Shown: positions 25,745 to 35,203 of the stretch, piece after piece
Layout: each line of letters begins with the position of its first letter
Position numbering within the stretch: the first letter of the stretch is position 1
NCBI GenBank assembly: GCA_965116865.1
Contig: OZ220727.1
Coordinates: 2,790,001-2,854,000 of the forward strand
DNA: 64,000 nt
Source: Aldehydirespirator sp965116865
GTDB taxonomy: Bacteria > Actinomycetota > Acidimicrobiia > Acidimicrobiales > Aldehydirespiratoraceae
Reading direction: 5' to 3'
The notes under the pieces: model-generated
Seen by the model: only the letters and a program-made list of their open reading frames with translations
What the model was told of the DNA's origin: nothing
The model's database searches: none
Position numbers and translations under genes: made by a program

Positions 25745-28700
25745 TCAGCCGACCCCTCCAACGTGATCGCCCGAGCGGTCGGTGTCCCAGAGGGTAGAGG
25801 ACGGTGCAGTTGCCGTCGTCGGGGCTGGCCCCGGACTCTTGCGCCGTCTCTTGGTCAGGCTTCGCGTGGGCTTCGTGAGGCTGGCTCGGGCTTCCTCTGC
25901 GGCGAATTCGCCGTTGAGTTCGAGGAGGCGGGCGAGTACCTCGTTCCGGATGTCATCGGGCCAGCGGTAGCGGTACGGCTTCTTCCTGTTCCCCCTAGTC
26001 TCCTCGTCGATCTCGTAGTCCAAGAGGAATTCGCAGTCTGTCGAGATGTCAGACCAGCCGTAGGCGTCCAAGACAGCCCTGTCCATTACAGCATGCAAAC
26101 GGCGTAGCTCGGTGATGTTAGCGCCGTCTTCGTAGGGATCGTGAAAGCGGTTGTATGTCTTAGTCATCCCCTCATCGTTCCGCACCATGAGCGCCGCGCG
26201 GAACTCGTAGTACTCCTGGCCGACCATCTCAAGGTCAGTTCGCGTCTCCCAGCCGTGGAGGAACGGGAAGGTCTCGAAGCAGTCCGAAGGAGTATATCGA
26301 AGTCGCTCCTCCAAGGATGAAGCGAAGAAGCTCGCCCATATCTCATGCAAGCTTGATTGCAGTGTACCGAAGGCCGCATATGTATCAAGTGGATACACAT
26401 TCAATGTGTGCCCATAGACCATCTTGGAAGGTAGAAACGCAAACTGCACACGTTGACTTACTTGCGAGTTGGCAAGAACACGCTCAAGCTCGCCGATAGC
26501 GTCTCTCAAGAGTGGTCTATCGTTGGCGTAGTTCCACCATCGATGCTTGTGGTTACGATCAACTGACGAATTGCCTAAAGCTTCTCGATATGGCTTTACA
26601 TTCTGCTCAACAACTCTGAGCAGTTCTGGCCAGTCCTCGGCAACGCTCGCTGGGTAGTCACTCGGCACGACTCCCGCGCGTAGCCATACGCCTCGCTGTT
26701 CATCATCCGCAACCGCCCATTTTAATTCTAGTTGCGCACGACGCAGCGGATAGTTCCGAAAGTTGATCGCATAGCGATGATGTGAATGAGTAGGATGAGA
26801 ATTCAACTCCTCGCCACCGATATATGGAGACAGCGCTTCACGATTCCGAGGATCTTCATCGACTAGCCTCTCCATCTCAGACAGAGGACTTGGCGCATCG
26901 TTGTGAACGGTATCGTCGAATGTGAATCCCATACCGCGCAGGAAACTGCCAACAAAACTCTTGCCTTTGTTCGCTTCTAGTCGCAAGGGGTCATCATTGC
27001 TCCCTCGATGGAACAAGAAAGCTGTGATCTTCTTGACCTCAACATCATCGATGCAGAATGACCCCGAGTATTGGCCTCGAATGGTATGGATTACACTCAC
27101 AACTACGGCGGCCGATCCAGGCCACTTGACACGTCGTTGGGCACTATAGATTTCACCGCTATTCGTACAGATCCAGCGTAAGCCCCCTGCTCGGGTATCG
27201 CCTTGCGCGATTGTGTTCGTAGCGATCAATCCCGAAGTACCGCTGATGCGGATTAGGTCGAATGAGCGTCTAAAGAAATGTGCTACTAGATCAGCATTGC
27301 GATTGGCTCCATTATGAAGTATGGAAAGCCAGTCACGGCACTCTGAACCGAGCACTGTACTGATTCGCTTTCCGCCGAGGAACGGCGGGTTGCCGACTAT
27401 GGAATCGAATCCTGGATTGTCTCGGTCGAAGACTTCAGGGAATTCGATTTGCCAGTGGAACGGAGCCAGTGGTGGGTCTGCGCTGCGAAGGTCGTCCAGC
27501 CATGCACGGTATGTGCCTGATTCGCCGTCGATCACGTCGGCGGCTAGCTCCTTGCGACGGGCTTCTCGATCCTTGGGTTTGGACTTGTCGAAGAAGGCGG
27601 CGATCACTAGATCTCCGAGCAGGCGGACTGCTGCCGTCTCGGACTGGGCCTTGTCCCACAGTTCTGTCAAGTTGCCGTCGTCCACGGAGTCATCAGCCTG
27701 GCGGATGAGCTGGCGCAGTTCCGCCGACTTGTTGAGGTGGGTGCGTCCCTTCAGAGCTTCGAAGCCTTCCTCGAAGTGTGGGGCATCGCCCTTCCAGTGG
27801 AAGGCCTGGACCTGTGGGATGGACAGGCCCACTAGTGAGTCGCCGTGGCGGAGGGCGTGGTCGAGGAATGTGAGCGGGTGCTCCTTGGCGAGAGTGGTAA
27901 GCCACAGCGACAGCTTGGCCAGATCCACCGCCTTGGGGTTGCGGTCAACCCCGTACAGGCAGCGCTGGGCGACTTGGCGGCGCGCGAAGATCACCTCGTC
28001 CTCATCGGGCGGGATATCAGGCGCGACGCTGTGGGCCCGCCAGGACTCGATGAGGGCGTCTGCGAGTTGGCGGCACGCCTCCACGAGGAACGCGCCTGAG
28101 CCCATGGCCGGGTCGCACACCTTGAGATCGAGGATCTGTTTGGGGCGTAGCGGCCCTCCAGCTTCCTGCTGCAGGCGGTCGAAGATTGGTTCCAGCGCGA
28201 TCCGCACGATCGGCTCGGTCAGCTCCCGCGGCGTGTAGTGCGAGCCTGAACGGCGGCGTTCTTCACTGGGCTGCAGCACCATGGCGCCGACGGGCACTAG
28301 GTCGGGTGTGGCGTTCTTGTCGATCACGGAATTCAGGGCAGCGTGCAGCGCATCGATCGTGCCGCCTGCCTGGGGATCGATCTGCTGGACATCCTTGCTG
28401 ACGCCGGCCGTGAGCTTGCGGTCAGTGCGGTCCCGGAGCCACTTGGCCCGTTTGGTCGGGGCCTCGGCCAGCAGTTCCTCCACGTTGATCGTGGCCGGGG
28501 CGCCGTGCTTCTTGGCGGCCTTGATGGCGATGCTCTGACCGGCTGCCGTCTCGAGCCGGAAGCCCATCATGGTTTCGTAGACCGAGCCGATGTGCTCCAC
28601 ATCCAGGGCCCGATAGGAGATCCGCTCGGCATCGAGCACGATCAGCTTCTCGAGCACGCGGTGGATGGTGCCGTCGGCCACGAGGGGCGGATCGATGCGC

Positions 28701-29941
28701 TCCTCAACTTGGCGCACATCTCCTCGCAGGCCGCCTCGGCCCTCTAGGAACGGGTAACGGTCGGGGTGGAACAGGTCGCCGTGCCGGGCCGACAGGCTCA
28801 TGTTTGGGCCTCGGGCGCCGTCGTGGACCATGCGCCACAGCGCGAGCAACTGCGCGTAGGCGCCGTAGCGCTGGTCCATGGTGTCGGGATGCACTGCGGC
28901 GTCCTCGCGCAGCCTGTCGTACAGGCCTGACACCGAGTAGGCGCCGAGGAACACCTCGCTCTGCGGGAGCATGTCTCGCTCCTCGGCGTAGAGCAGGAAA
29001 ACGAGGCGCAGCACCACGGTGAGCAGGCCGCGGTAGATTTCGTCTGGCTTGTCGACGAGTTCCCGGCCGAGAAGCTCGCCCCGCGAGGCGTCGTGGGCGG
29101 CCTGGAAGCCGCGCAGTAGCTCATAGAGCGCGTGCAGCACCTGCTCGGCGAGGCGCTCGCTGACCTCGTTCTGAAACTTGCGGCTGTCGCTCAGCAACGC
29201 GGCGAGGCGCTTGTCGGCAGGCACCGCTAGCAGCCGAGTCTCGCCGAGCAGTTCGCGCATGGCCGCGCAGATCGGCCGGCCTGCGGTCTGGAGCATGTCC
29301 GCGACCCGGAAGTCGAGCCAGCCCGAGTTCTCGCCCGGGGGAGCGGACACGAGCCGCAGTGCGGTTCCGTTGAAGATCAGCCCGGCCGGGGCGCGGGTGT
29401 GGCGCAGCAGGCGCTCCATGCGGCCGTGGGCTGACAGCTCCAAGCCACCTGCGGCCGTGCCGTCGAAGCTCTTGCCGGTGTCGATGACACTCACGAGCAG
29501 CTGCCACGGCGACGGCTCGTCCTTGTCGCTTTCTGCCTCGATCGCTTCGGGCGCCGGCTCCGGCAGCGGGCTTCTCAGCGGCTCGGCACGGACCGCGACG
29601 TCAGGACGGAAGGTGCCTCCGCCCTCGGGCAGCTGCACCGCCAGTTGGTCCGGGATCGGAGCGTCCGATGTGCCTGCGTAGCCCTTCGGCGAGAAGCTCC
29701 AGCCCAGAACCGACTCGGCGAAGGCGCGGAAGTCCGGCAGACGTGGCCCGGCTGCCGCCGGACCGTGGTCGACACCGTCGTCTTCGACCCATTCCCGCAA
29801 CAGGCGCTGGCCCTCGGCGTCTCGGCGGTTCAGGATCACGCCGGCTCGCACCAGCGCCGGCGCTGACACCACCAAGCCGGTGGGGCGAACGAAGCCGATC
29901 CACTCCAAGTGGGCGGCTACCTGCGGATCGAGCCTTGCCAT
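25745..29941 (-). CDS. drmMI: DISARM adenine methyltransferase DrmMI
   Basis: A 1,398-residue protein. The ATG at 29941 overlaps the drmD stop (TGATG); an ATG six codons earlier is possible. Near 575 is GSHYTPRELTEPIV, near 609 the SAM motif CDPAMGSGAFLVEACRQ, and near 850 the catalytic NPPFLGGKR; NPPF/Y marks N6-adenine methylation. The N-terminal 500 residues and the C-terminal target-recognition region resemble type IIG/BREX-like enzymes. It is the self-marking component of class 1 DISARM. The second half (26.1-27.3 kb) is clearly more AT-rich than the first, as often seen for recombined specificity domains. Its 3' end overlaps the convergent DUF4209-type gene. Confidence 0.88.
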   Translation of the reverse strand: MARLDPQVAAHLEWIGFVRPTGLVVSAPALVRAGVILNRRDAEGQRLLREWVEDDGVDHGPAAAGPRLPDFRAFAESVLGWSFSPKGYAGTSDAPIPDQLAVQLPEGGGTFRPDVAVRAEPLRSPLPEPAPEAIEAESDKDEPSPWQLLVSVIDTGKSFDGTAAGGLELSAHGRMERLLRHTRAPAGLIFNGTALRLVSAPPGENSGWLDFRVADMLQTAGRPICAAMRELLGETRLLAVPADKRLAALLSDSRKFQNEVSERLAEQVLHALYELLRGFQAAHDASRGELLGRELVDKPDEIYRGLLTVVLRLVFLLYAEERDMLPQSEVFLGAYSVSGLYDRLREDAAVHPDTMDQRYGAYAQLLALWRMVHDGARGPNMSLSARHGDLFHPDRYPFLEGRGGLRGDVRQVEERIDPPLVADGTIHRVLEKLIVLDAERISYRALDVEHIGSVYETMMGFRLETAAGQSIAIKAAKKHGAPATINVEELLAEAPTKRAKWLRDRTDRKLTAGVSKDVQQIDPQAGGTIDALHAALNSVIDKNATPDLVPVGAMVLQPSEERRRSGSHYTPRELTEPIVRIALEPIFDRLQQEAGGPLRPKQILDLKVCDPAMGSGAFLVEACRQLADALIESWRAHSVAPDIPPDEDEVIFARRQVAQRCLYGVDRNPKAVDLAKLSLWLTTLAKEHPLTFLDHALRHGDSLVGLSIPQVQAFHWKGDAPHFEEGFEALKGRTHLNKSAELRQLIRQADDSVDDGNLTELWDKAQSETAAVRLLGDLVIAAFFDKSKPKDREARRKELAADVIDGESGTYRAWLDDLRSADPPLAPFHWQIEFPEVFDRDNPGFDSIVGNPPFLGGKRISTVLGSECRDWLSILHNGANRNADLVAHFFRRSFDLIRISGTSGLIATNTIAQGDTRAGGLRWICTNSGEIYSAQRRVKWPGSAAVVVSVIHTIRGQYSGSFCIDDVEVKKITAFLFHRGSNDDPLRLEANKGKSFVGSFLRGMGFTFDDTVHNDAPSPLSEMERLVDEDPRNREALSPYIGGEELNSHPTHSHHRYAINFRNYPLRRAQLELKWAVADDEQRGVWLRAGVVPSDYPASVAEDWPELLRVVEQNVKPYREALGNSSVDRNHKHRWWNYANDRPLLRDAIGELERVLANSQVSQRVQFAFLPSKMVYGHTLNVYPLDTYAAFGTLQSSLHEIWASFFASSLEERLRYTPSDCFETFPFLHGWETRTDLEMVGQEYYEFRAALMVRNDEGMTKTYNRFHDPYEDGANITELRRLHAVMDRAVLDAYGWSDISTDCEFLLDYEIDEETRGNRKKPYRYRWPDDIRNEVLARLLELNGEFAAEEARASLTKPTRSLTKRRRKSPGPAPTTATAPSSTLWDTDRSGDHVGGVG

Positions 29942-32900
29942 CAGTTCGACTCCGGCCATAGATAGACGAGCCCGACCGGCTCTACCCGCTGCACCTTCAC
30001 CTCGTAGAACTCCCGCACCCGGGCCGGCTCTCGTTCCAAGTCCTGCTCGAACTGTTGAAGGCGCGTGCGCCAGTGCCGCATGTTGGCGTCGAGCTGCTTC
30101 GTGTCCTCGCCCAACTGGCGAGCAACAGGGCCCTGGAAGTCCAGCAGCAGCTGCGTGTAATCGCGCTTGTGGCGGGCGAGTTCGGCTTCGACCTGGTCGC
30201 GGTGACGTTCCAGCGTGTCGCGCAGTGCCCGCTCCTCACGCTCGCCGCGCTGGGCCAGCATCTGTTTCGCGGACGCGGCGTGCTCGGCGGCTCGCGGCTC
30301 GAGCTGCGGCCGAAGATCCTCGATGTCTTGGGCAGCGGCCGTCATGAGACGCTGCTGGACGACCTCGTTCGGAACCCGGCTGCTTGCATTCAGCGACTCC
30401 TCCAGCAGGTCCATCGTGAGAGTCTCGGCGTCACGCGCGTATGCCCTCAAGGGCTCGCTGCGGGCGGCCGGATCGCGCCACCGGGCCGCCACCGGCACAA
30501 TCTCCTCGTGCAGGCGCTCGGCACCGCGGCCATACAGCGACAGGCGTCCCAACAAGATCACACGGGGGATCGAGTCCCGCGACTGGGCCAGGCAGGCCCG
30601 CGACAGGTCGTGGTAGACGAATCCCTGAGCCCGGAAGCGGGAAAGCAGCCGCTGGGCCACCCGCTGCTCCAGGTGCAGATGCACGGTCTCCTCGTCGAGC
30701 CGTCCGGCGTCCTCGAATACCACCGGACGGATGGGAGCGTCGCGTCGCCACTCGGGCAGCTTCTGGTCGAGCTTGCGCGGCACGCGCAGCGAGTCCAGCG
30801 TGGAAGTCCAGCTCGGGTCGGTGGCGGAGCGCTGCTCCAACGGTGGGAACGTCCACATCGGGCGGCCCTCGTCGTCGGTTCCGGCCACCAGCGTCGGCGC
30901 GCCCAGCAGCTCCAGCGAGCAGTCGATGGCGTCGCGGAACGGCACCGGTGAGAAACCCGCCCACTTGCGGGATCGGTCGAGCAGGTTCTGGCACGCCTCG
31001 ATCTGTGATTCCAGATTCTGGGCCCGCTCGCGAGCCTGTTCGAGTTCCTCCTCGGTGGCCCGTCGCCTGTCGTCATCCAGCGACTCGGCCTCGATCTCGC
31101 TTCTGAGGGCATCGGCGTCGCGGTGGCGGATTCCCTCCGACAGCATCCGGCGCTCTACGGAGTCGTCGATCACCTGCGAGAGGCTGCCCAGCTCCCGCTT
31201 GATGGTCTCCGTCTTGGTGACCAGGACCTCCAGGACCCGGTCCTCGGTCCGCTGGGGCAGGACGAAGTAGTGGCAGTTGACCTGGGCCGCGGGCTGCAGT
31301 TTGCGGTCGATGCGACCGTTGCGCTGCTCGATGCGGCCGGGGTTCCACGGCAGGTCGAAGTGGAACAGGTCCGAGCAGTGCGCCTGCAGGTTCAGTCCCT
31401 CACGGGCTGCGTCGGTGGCGATGAGGATGCGCAGCGGCTCCTGGGCTGGGTCGGCATTGAAGCGCCGCTGCACCTCGCGCCGTCGGGCCCTGCTGGTGAG
31501 GCCGTCGATGATGTCGATGCGCTCCTCGGCCCGGTCGGTGTCCTCGATCGCCTGTTCCAGGATCGACTTGAGATAGCGCTTGGTGCCCTCGCGGTTTTCC
31601 GTGAAGATCAGCACCCGGCGCTCGGTCCACGTCGGCGGCGACCCGGCCGCGGGCTGGCCGAAGGCGGGTAACTCCGGGCACTGGTGCCGTCTGATCCATT
31701 CGATGAGACGGAGCGTCTTGGCGTCGGGGAGATAGCGGGCATCCTCTGCGATCTTCTCCATCCGGTCTAGGAGGCGCTGCTCGTGGGCCCACGCGGCCGC
31801 TTCGGGGTCGACAGCCGGCTGGGATGCGGCGTCGATCTGTGCGATCTGGGCCTCCTCGTCGGCATCGGCCTCGTCGGAGGTCCACCCGGCGCGCTCATCG
31901 TCGGCGTCGACCGGCCTGAGGAAGCCGGTCGCCTGCTCGTCGTCGGCGTACAACGCCGGATGCGGGTCGCTTGCTGGCTCATGAGCCTTGTCCCAATGGC
32001 GCTGGACCGTCTCACGATGCTTCGTGAGGCTGCGCGCGAACGCCTCGATCGACGACAGGAGTCGCTGCTGCAGGCCGACGACCATGAGCCCGGCCGCGAA
32101 GCGGACTCTGGCGGACTCCGACGAGTAGCGCTGGTCGCGGGCGGTTCGATACTCGTCGAGCAGCCTCGACAGGGCCAGCTCCGGGGCGTCCTCGGGCAGC
32201 CCGTCAATCTTGACACGCACGACGTTGCGCTCCGGGAACCCGCCCCGGATCGAGCGGAGATCCTCTTTGATGCGGCGCACCATTACCGGCTCGAGGTCGG
32301 TCTTGGCCCGCACCTTCACGCCTCGGGTGAACCGGTACGGGTCGAGTAGCTCCAGTAGCGTCGAGAAGCTGTTGGAGTGGCCGTTGTGGGGGGTGGCCGA
32401 CAGGAACAGGCGATGCTCGAACCGGTGAGCCAGATCGCGCACCGCTCTGGTGATCTTGGTCTCGATGCCGTAGCGGCCCCCCGACGACGGCGCAGCATGG
32501 TGCGCCTCGTCGAGGATCAGCAGGCTGCCGGGCCTGGCCTCGCCGAGCCATTCGCTCATCGGGTCGGTGTAGGCGGGGTCGATCAGCAGGTTGTGCGACA
32601 CCAGGAACCGGCTGTGCGTGCGCCACGGGTTGACCCCGAAACCCCGCTCGCGGCGCATCCGCGACACGTAGGCGCGGTCGAGGACTTCGAACACGAGACC
32701 GAAGCGCTCCTCCATCTCGCCCCGCCACTGCTCCAGCATCGACGGCGGCGCGGCCACCACGATCGACTTAGCCTTGCGGCGAAGCAGCAACTCGCGGGCG
32801 ATCAGACCGGCCTCGATGGTCTTGCCGAGGCCCGTGTCGTCGGCGATGAGCAGGTTGACCCGCGGCAGCGCCAGCGCCTTGCGCAGAGGCTCCATCTGGT

Positions 32901-33273
32901 AGGCGTCGATCGTGATGCCAGCCCTGAACGGTGCCTGGAACAGCCGCGAGTCGGTGGCCGTGGTGCAGTTCCAGCGCAGCGTGTTCAAGAACGCGGCGAA
33001 CAGCCGCGGCGAGTCGAGGCCCTTTGACGCCAAGTCGGCCCAGCCCTCGTCGGTGAGGATCCACCGGTCCGGCTCGTACTCCCAGAACACCTCCAACGAC
33101 TGGCCCTGGTTGTCATCGTCCACGCACGCCAGTCCGACTAGTGCGGACTCGCCCAGCACCTGCGACTCGGCCACCTCCTCCACGATCCATCGCCGAGACC
33201 GCACCTGCACCAGCTCGCCCACACCCGGTAGCCGTTCCGGCAGCACCACAGGTGCAATGGCACTCACCCGCAC
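29941..33273 (-). CDS. drmD: DISARM SNF2-like helicase DrmD
   Basis: A 1,110-residue SNF2 helicase. Walker A-type ADDTGLGKTIEAGLI lies near 141, DEAH box LILDEAHHAAP near 251, VRRIKEDL near 332, and in the helicase C domain ATDAAREGLNLQAH near 617 and PWNPGRIEQRNGRIDR near 641. A long coiled-coil C-terminus (Glu/Arg-rich, about 1010-1090) follows. DrmD is the defining helicase of class 1 DISARM. The GTG start at 33273 overlaps the stop of a short upstream reading frame. The gene is intact. Confidence 0.9.
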   Translation of the reverse strand: MRVSAIAPVVLPERLPGVGELVQVRSRRWIVEEVAESQVLGESALVGLACVDDDNQGQSLEVFWEYEPDRWILTDEGWADLASKGLDSPRLFAAFLNTLRWNCTTATDSRLFQAPFRAGITIDAYQMEPLRKALALPRVNLLIADDTGLGKTIEAGLIARELLLRRKAKSIVVAAPPSMLEQWRGEMEERFGLVFEVLDRAYVSRMRRERGFGVNPWRTHSRFLVSHNLLIDPAYTDPMSEWLGEARPGSLLILDEAHHAAPSSGGRYGIETKITRAVRDLAHRFEHRLFLSATPHNGHSNSFSTLLELLDPYRFTRGVKVRAKTDLEPVMVRRIKEDLRSIRGGFPERNVVRVKIDGLPEDAPELALSRLLDEYRTARDQRYSSESARVRFAAGLMVVGLQQRLLSSIEAFARSLTKHRETVQRHWDKAHEPASDPHPALYADDEQATGFLRPVDADDERAGWTSDEADADEEAQIAQIDAASQPAVDPEAAAWAHEQRLLDRMEKIAEDARYLPDAKTLRLIEWIRRHQCPELPAFGQPAAGSPPTWTERRVLIFTENREGTKRYLKSILEQAIEDTDRAEERIDIIDGLTSRARRREVQRRFNADPAQEPLRILIATDAAREGLNLQAHCSDLFHFDLPWNPGRIEQRNGRIDRKLQPAAQVNCHYFVLPQRTEDRVLEVLVTKTETIKRELGSLSQVIDDSVERRMLSEGIRHRDADALRSEIEAESLDDDRRRATEEELEQARERAQNLESQIEACQNLLDRSRKWAGFSPVPFRDAIDCSLELLGAPTLVAGTDDEGRPMWTFPPLEQRSATDPSWTSTLDSLRVPRKLDQKLPEWRRDAPIRPVVFEDAGRLDEETVHLHLEQRVAQRLLSRFRAQGFVYHDLSRACLAQSRDSIPRVILLGRLSLYGRGAERLHEEIVPVAARWRDPAARSEPLRAYARDAETLTMDLLEESLNASSRVPNEVVQQRLMTAAAQDIEDLRPQLEPRAAEHAASAKQMLAQRGEREERALRDTLERHRDQVEAELARHKRDYTQLLLDFQGPVARQLGEDTKQLDANMRHWRTRLQQFEQDLEREPARVREFYEVKVQRVEPVGLVYLWPESN

Positions 33274-33398
33274 TGCTCCCTTATGGCGGAATCCTCAGCG
33301 AGCATGTCCTCGAGGCGGTGCTCAGAGTCCAGGGGTGATGACGCCAGCTGGTTCGGCCCATCGTTGGTCATTCGCCAAATTGCCATCTCAACAGCCAT
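33264..33398 (-). pseudogene. 44-residue leader-like relic (DUF91/NucS-type N-terminus) overlapping drmD
   Basis: The ATG at 33398 follows a good ribosome site (AGAGAGGG). The peptide begins MAVEMAIWRM and continues to SEHRLEDMLAED, which resembles the conserved first 40 residues of DUF91-like proteins with a NucS-type nuclease domain. It then breaks off in AIREQCG and stops inside the drmD start. The nuclease part is missing. I read this as a deletion that left the N-terminus as a translational leader for drmD. Confidence 0.5.
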
Positions 33399-33559
33399 GA
33401 GTCCCTCTCTTTGACACGGCAAATGATGCCACCGTCGAGTGACACTCGCCGTGGTTGGGCTTCGATCAGGGAAATCGCTGATCTCTCCAGCTAAGTGGTA
33501 GGTCAGCCGTGTCATACCCCCGTTGTACGGTCGGGGCACGAAGAAGGAGGTGATGAAGC

Positions 33560-33727
33560 ATGAGCAAGTCCAAGCATTCGCCCAGGGTGTCGAAGGCGGG
33601 CAAGACGTTGGCTAGCCCCAAGAGCACACAGGCGCAGAAGTCGAAGGCGGGCAAGACCTTGCAGGGCCACAAGGAGAAGAAGAGCCTTCGCGGATTCGTG
33701 GGGAGCGGGGTGGTTGAGGGTCCCTGA
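33560..33727 (+). CDS. Small Lys/Ser-rich protein, 3' end replaced by ISL3
   Basis: The ATG at 33560 lies 9 bases after a perfect AAGGAGG ribosome site. The product begins MSKSKHSPRVSKAGKTLASP and repeats the unit KSKAGKTLQG, as in a widespread family of tiny basic Ser/Lys/Ala proteins of unknown function. The last 13 codons (from about GFVGSG) come from the terminal repeat of the ISL3 element inserted at 33683, so the natural C-terminus is lost. Transcription is divergent from drmD. Confidence 0.6.
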   Translation: MSKSKHSPRVSKAGKTLASPKSTQAQKSKAGKTLQGHKEKKSLRGFVGSGVVEGP

Positions 33728-33788
33728 GTAGGGGTCGGGGCCCTGCTGGGATCGGTGATGTGCACGTCAGCGATCCAGGAGGGCCTCG

Positions 33789-35034
33789 ATGGCTTCCGAT
33801 GTTGTGCGGGTGCGGCTGCACCTGCGCCGGGTCCGTGTGTTCGCGGTGGCGGTGGACACGCCGAGCGAGCTGGTTGTGGAGGTCGGGTCGGCTGTGAGGC
33901 GGCCGGGGTGCCCGGCGTGCGGGTTCTGTTGCGCTCGGGTGCATGACATCCGGCGTCGCGAGATCCGCGACCTGGAGGTGTCGGGACGTCACACGACGCT
34001 GGTGTGGATGCGGCGGCGGTTCTCGTGGGGCAACTGCGGCGAGCGTTTCTTGGAGGACCGCCCAGCCTTCGAGGGACGCCTGGCGCGGCGGCTGGTGGCC
34101 GACGCCGAGGTGATGACAACCAGCGCGGCGGCGCGCTGTCATGGGCTCGGCTGGCATCTGGTGGTGGCGCTGGTGGAGTCTTGGTCGGATCTGGTGGTCG
34201 AGCACCGGCGCAGCCGTCGCTGGCGGGTGCTGTTGGTCGATGAGGCCTCCATGCGCCGCCGGCACCGCTACGTGAGCGTGATCGTCAACGGCGACACCGG
34301 CCGCGCCCTGGCCATGGTCGAGCACCGCAGCGCGGCTGCGCTCAGCGGGTTCTTCATCGCGCAGCGCCGGCGCTGGTGTCGAGGCGTCCAGGTCGTGGCC
34401 ACGGACGGCTCCGGGGCTTGCAGGTCCGCCATCGACGCCCGCTTGGGCCATGCCCGCCACGTGCTGGAGCGGTTCCACGTCATCAGATGGTTCTCAGCGG
34501 GGCTCACCCAGGCTCGCCGCGACATCCAGCGACGCCGGCCACCCGGTGCCAAGCCCGTCTTTGAGCCCGAGGTGTTCAGAGCCAGATTCGCTCTGCTGCG
34601 CCGCGCCGACACCCTCACCGACGCCGACCGGGCCCGCCTCGAGGGCCTCTTCGACGCGCGCCCACGGCTCAGGTGAACTCGTGGCGGATGTCGCAGAGAC
34701 AGTGGTACTCTTCGACGCGCGCCCACGGCTCAGGTCGGGCTGGCAGGCCCTACAGGAACTCCACGGCCTCTACCTCGCCGGCGACCACCACAGCGCCCTC
34801 GAAGCGCTCGGACGGTTCCGCGACCTCTACGAGACCGCAGAGCTGCCCGAGTCCCACGACATCGTCGACACCATCATTGCCCGCTCCGACGAGATCCTCG
34901 CCCAACACCACACCGACCGGGCCTCCAACGGACGCATCGAGGGCACCAACAACCCGCTGCAAGTACTGCGGCGCACCGCACACGGCTTCACCAACCCCAC
35001 CAACTTCGAAGCCCGCGGCCTGCTGACAACGTGA
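33789..35034 (+). pseudogene. ISL3-family transposase (copy C), frameshifted by a 61-bp insertion
   Basis: The frame from ATG 33789 encodes the zinc-binding region (CPACGFCCARVHDIRR), the catalytic region (LLVDEASMRRRHRY, VATDGSGACRS) and RFHVIRWFSAGLTQARRD, then stops at 34676. The remaining part (GWQALQELHGLYLAGDHHSA, then NGRIEGTNNPLQVLRRTAHG) continues in another frame to a stop at 35032-35034. The break is a 61-bp insertion that duplicates 28 bp of the gene around 33 bp of foreign sequence (34675-34707). Without it the gene would be full length. Confidence 0.85.
34647..34735. repeat. 28-bp repeat / 33-bp unique / 28-bp repeat inside ISL3 copy C
   Basis: Copies at 34647-34674 and 34708-34735 are identical over 28 bp; the 33 bp between them (34675-34707) have no counterpart in sister copy B. 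Copy B has a single uninterrupted equivalent of this region, which shows that 61 bp were added. The 28/33 geometry equals one type I-E CRISPR repeat-spacer unit. Confidence 0.85.
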
Positions 35035-35156
35035 CCAGCCCACCGGTGCCAGCAACCCCTCATCCCACGTTTACGCGAAGGGCCTACTGTCTACGTGTCT
35101 CAGACATGGCATCTCCTGTTAGACGATGCCTCCAAGATCAGGGGGGATGCTCACGG

Positions 35157-35190
35157 GCGCAGCAGTGCTGGACGACCGGGAAGTAGCAGT
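35157..35190. repeat. Copy of the toxin-gene 3'-end repeat beside the AAA_14 gene
   Basis: A 34-bp sequence ending GGACGACCGGGAAGTAGCAG is shared with 44968-45000 (the natural 3' end of a toxin gene, encoding RYWTTGK and its stop), 46699-46731 and 46773-46805. Copies at 35157 and 46773 continue into the same AAA_14 3' end, so the junction itself was duplicated. Confidence 0.75.
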
Positions 35191-35203
35191 CCCCCACCGT
35201 CGG

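Larger units (their letters stand above)
21356..25766 (+). pseudogene. DUF4209-type protein, split by IS630 and ISL3
   Basis: The gene starts at ATG 21356 after an excellent AGGAGG site. It runs to 22852, resumes at 24012-24056 after the IS630 element and again at 25419-25766 after the ISL3 element. With the TA and the 8-bp ACCTTCGG duplications collapsed, the three pieces join in one frame of 629 codons (499+15+115). The rebuilt C-terminus contains VVEGAVRHLANLRGIPV and, near the end, SMNLRNILAHDAEAV, typical of DUF4209. The first piece ends in IS sequence if translated as it stands. DUF4209 proteins are uncharacterised, but several families ending in an RN...H-type motif are HEPN-like RNases. 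The 3' end overlaps the convergent drmMI end by 22 bp. Confidence 0.75.
33683..35084. mobile_element. ISL3-family insertion sequence (copy C)
   Basis: The ends are GAGCCTTCGCGGATTCGTGG at the left and, inverted on the right, GGCCCTTCGCGTAAACGTGG, homologous to the ends of copy B. Length is 1,402 bp. No matching 8-bp target duplication is visible (GAGAAGAA left, TACTGTCT right), so the flanks have probably recombined since insertion. It truncates the small protein gene at 33560. Confidence 0.8.
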
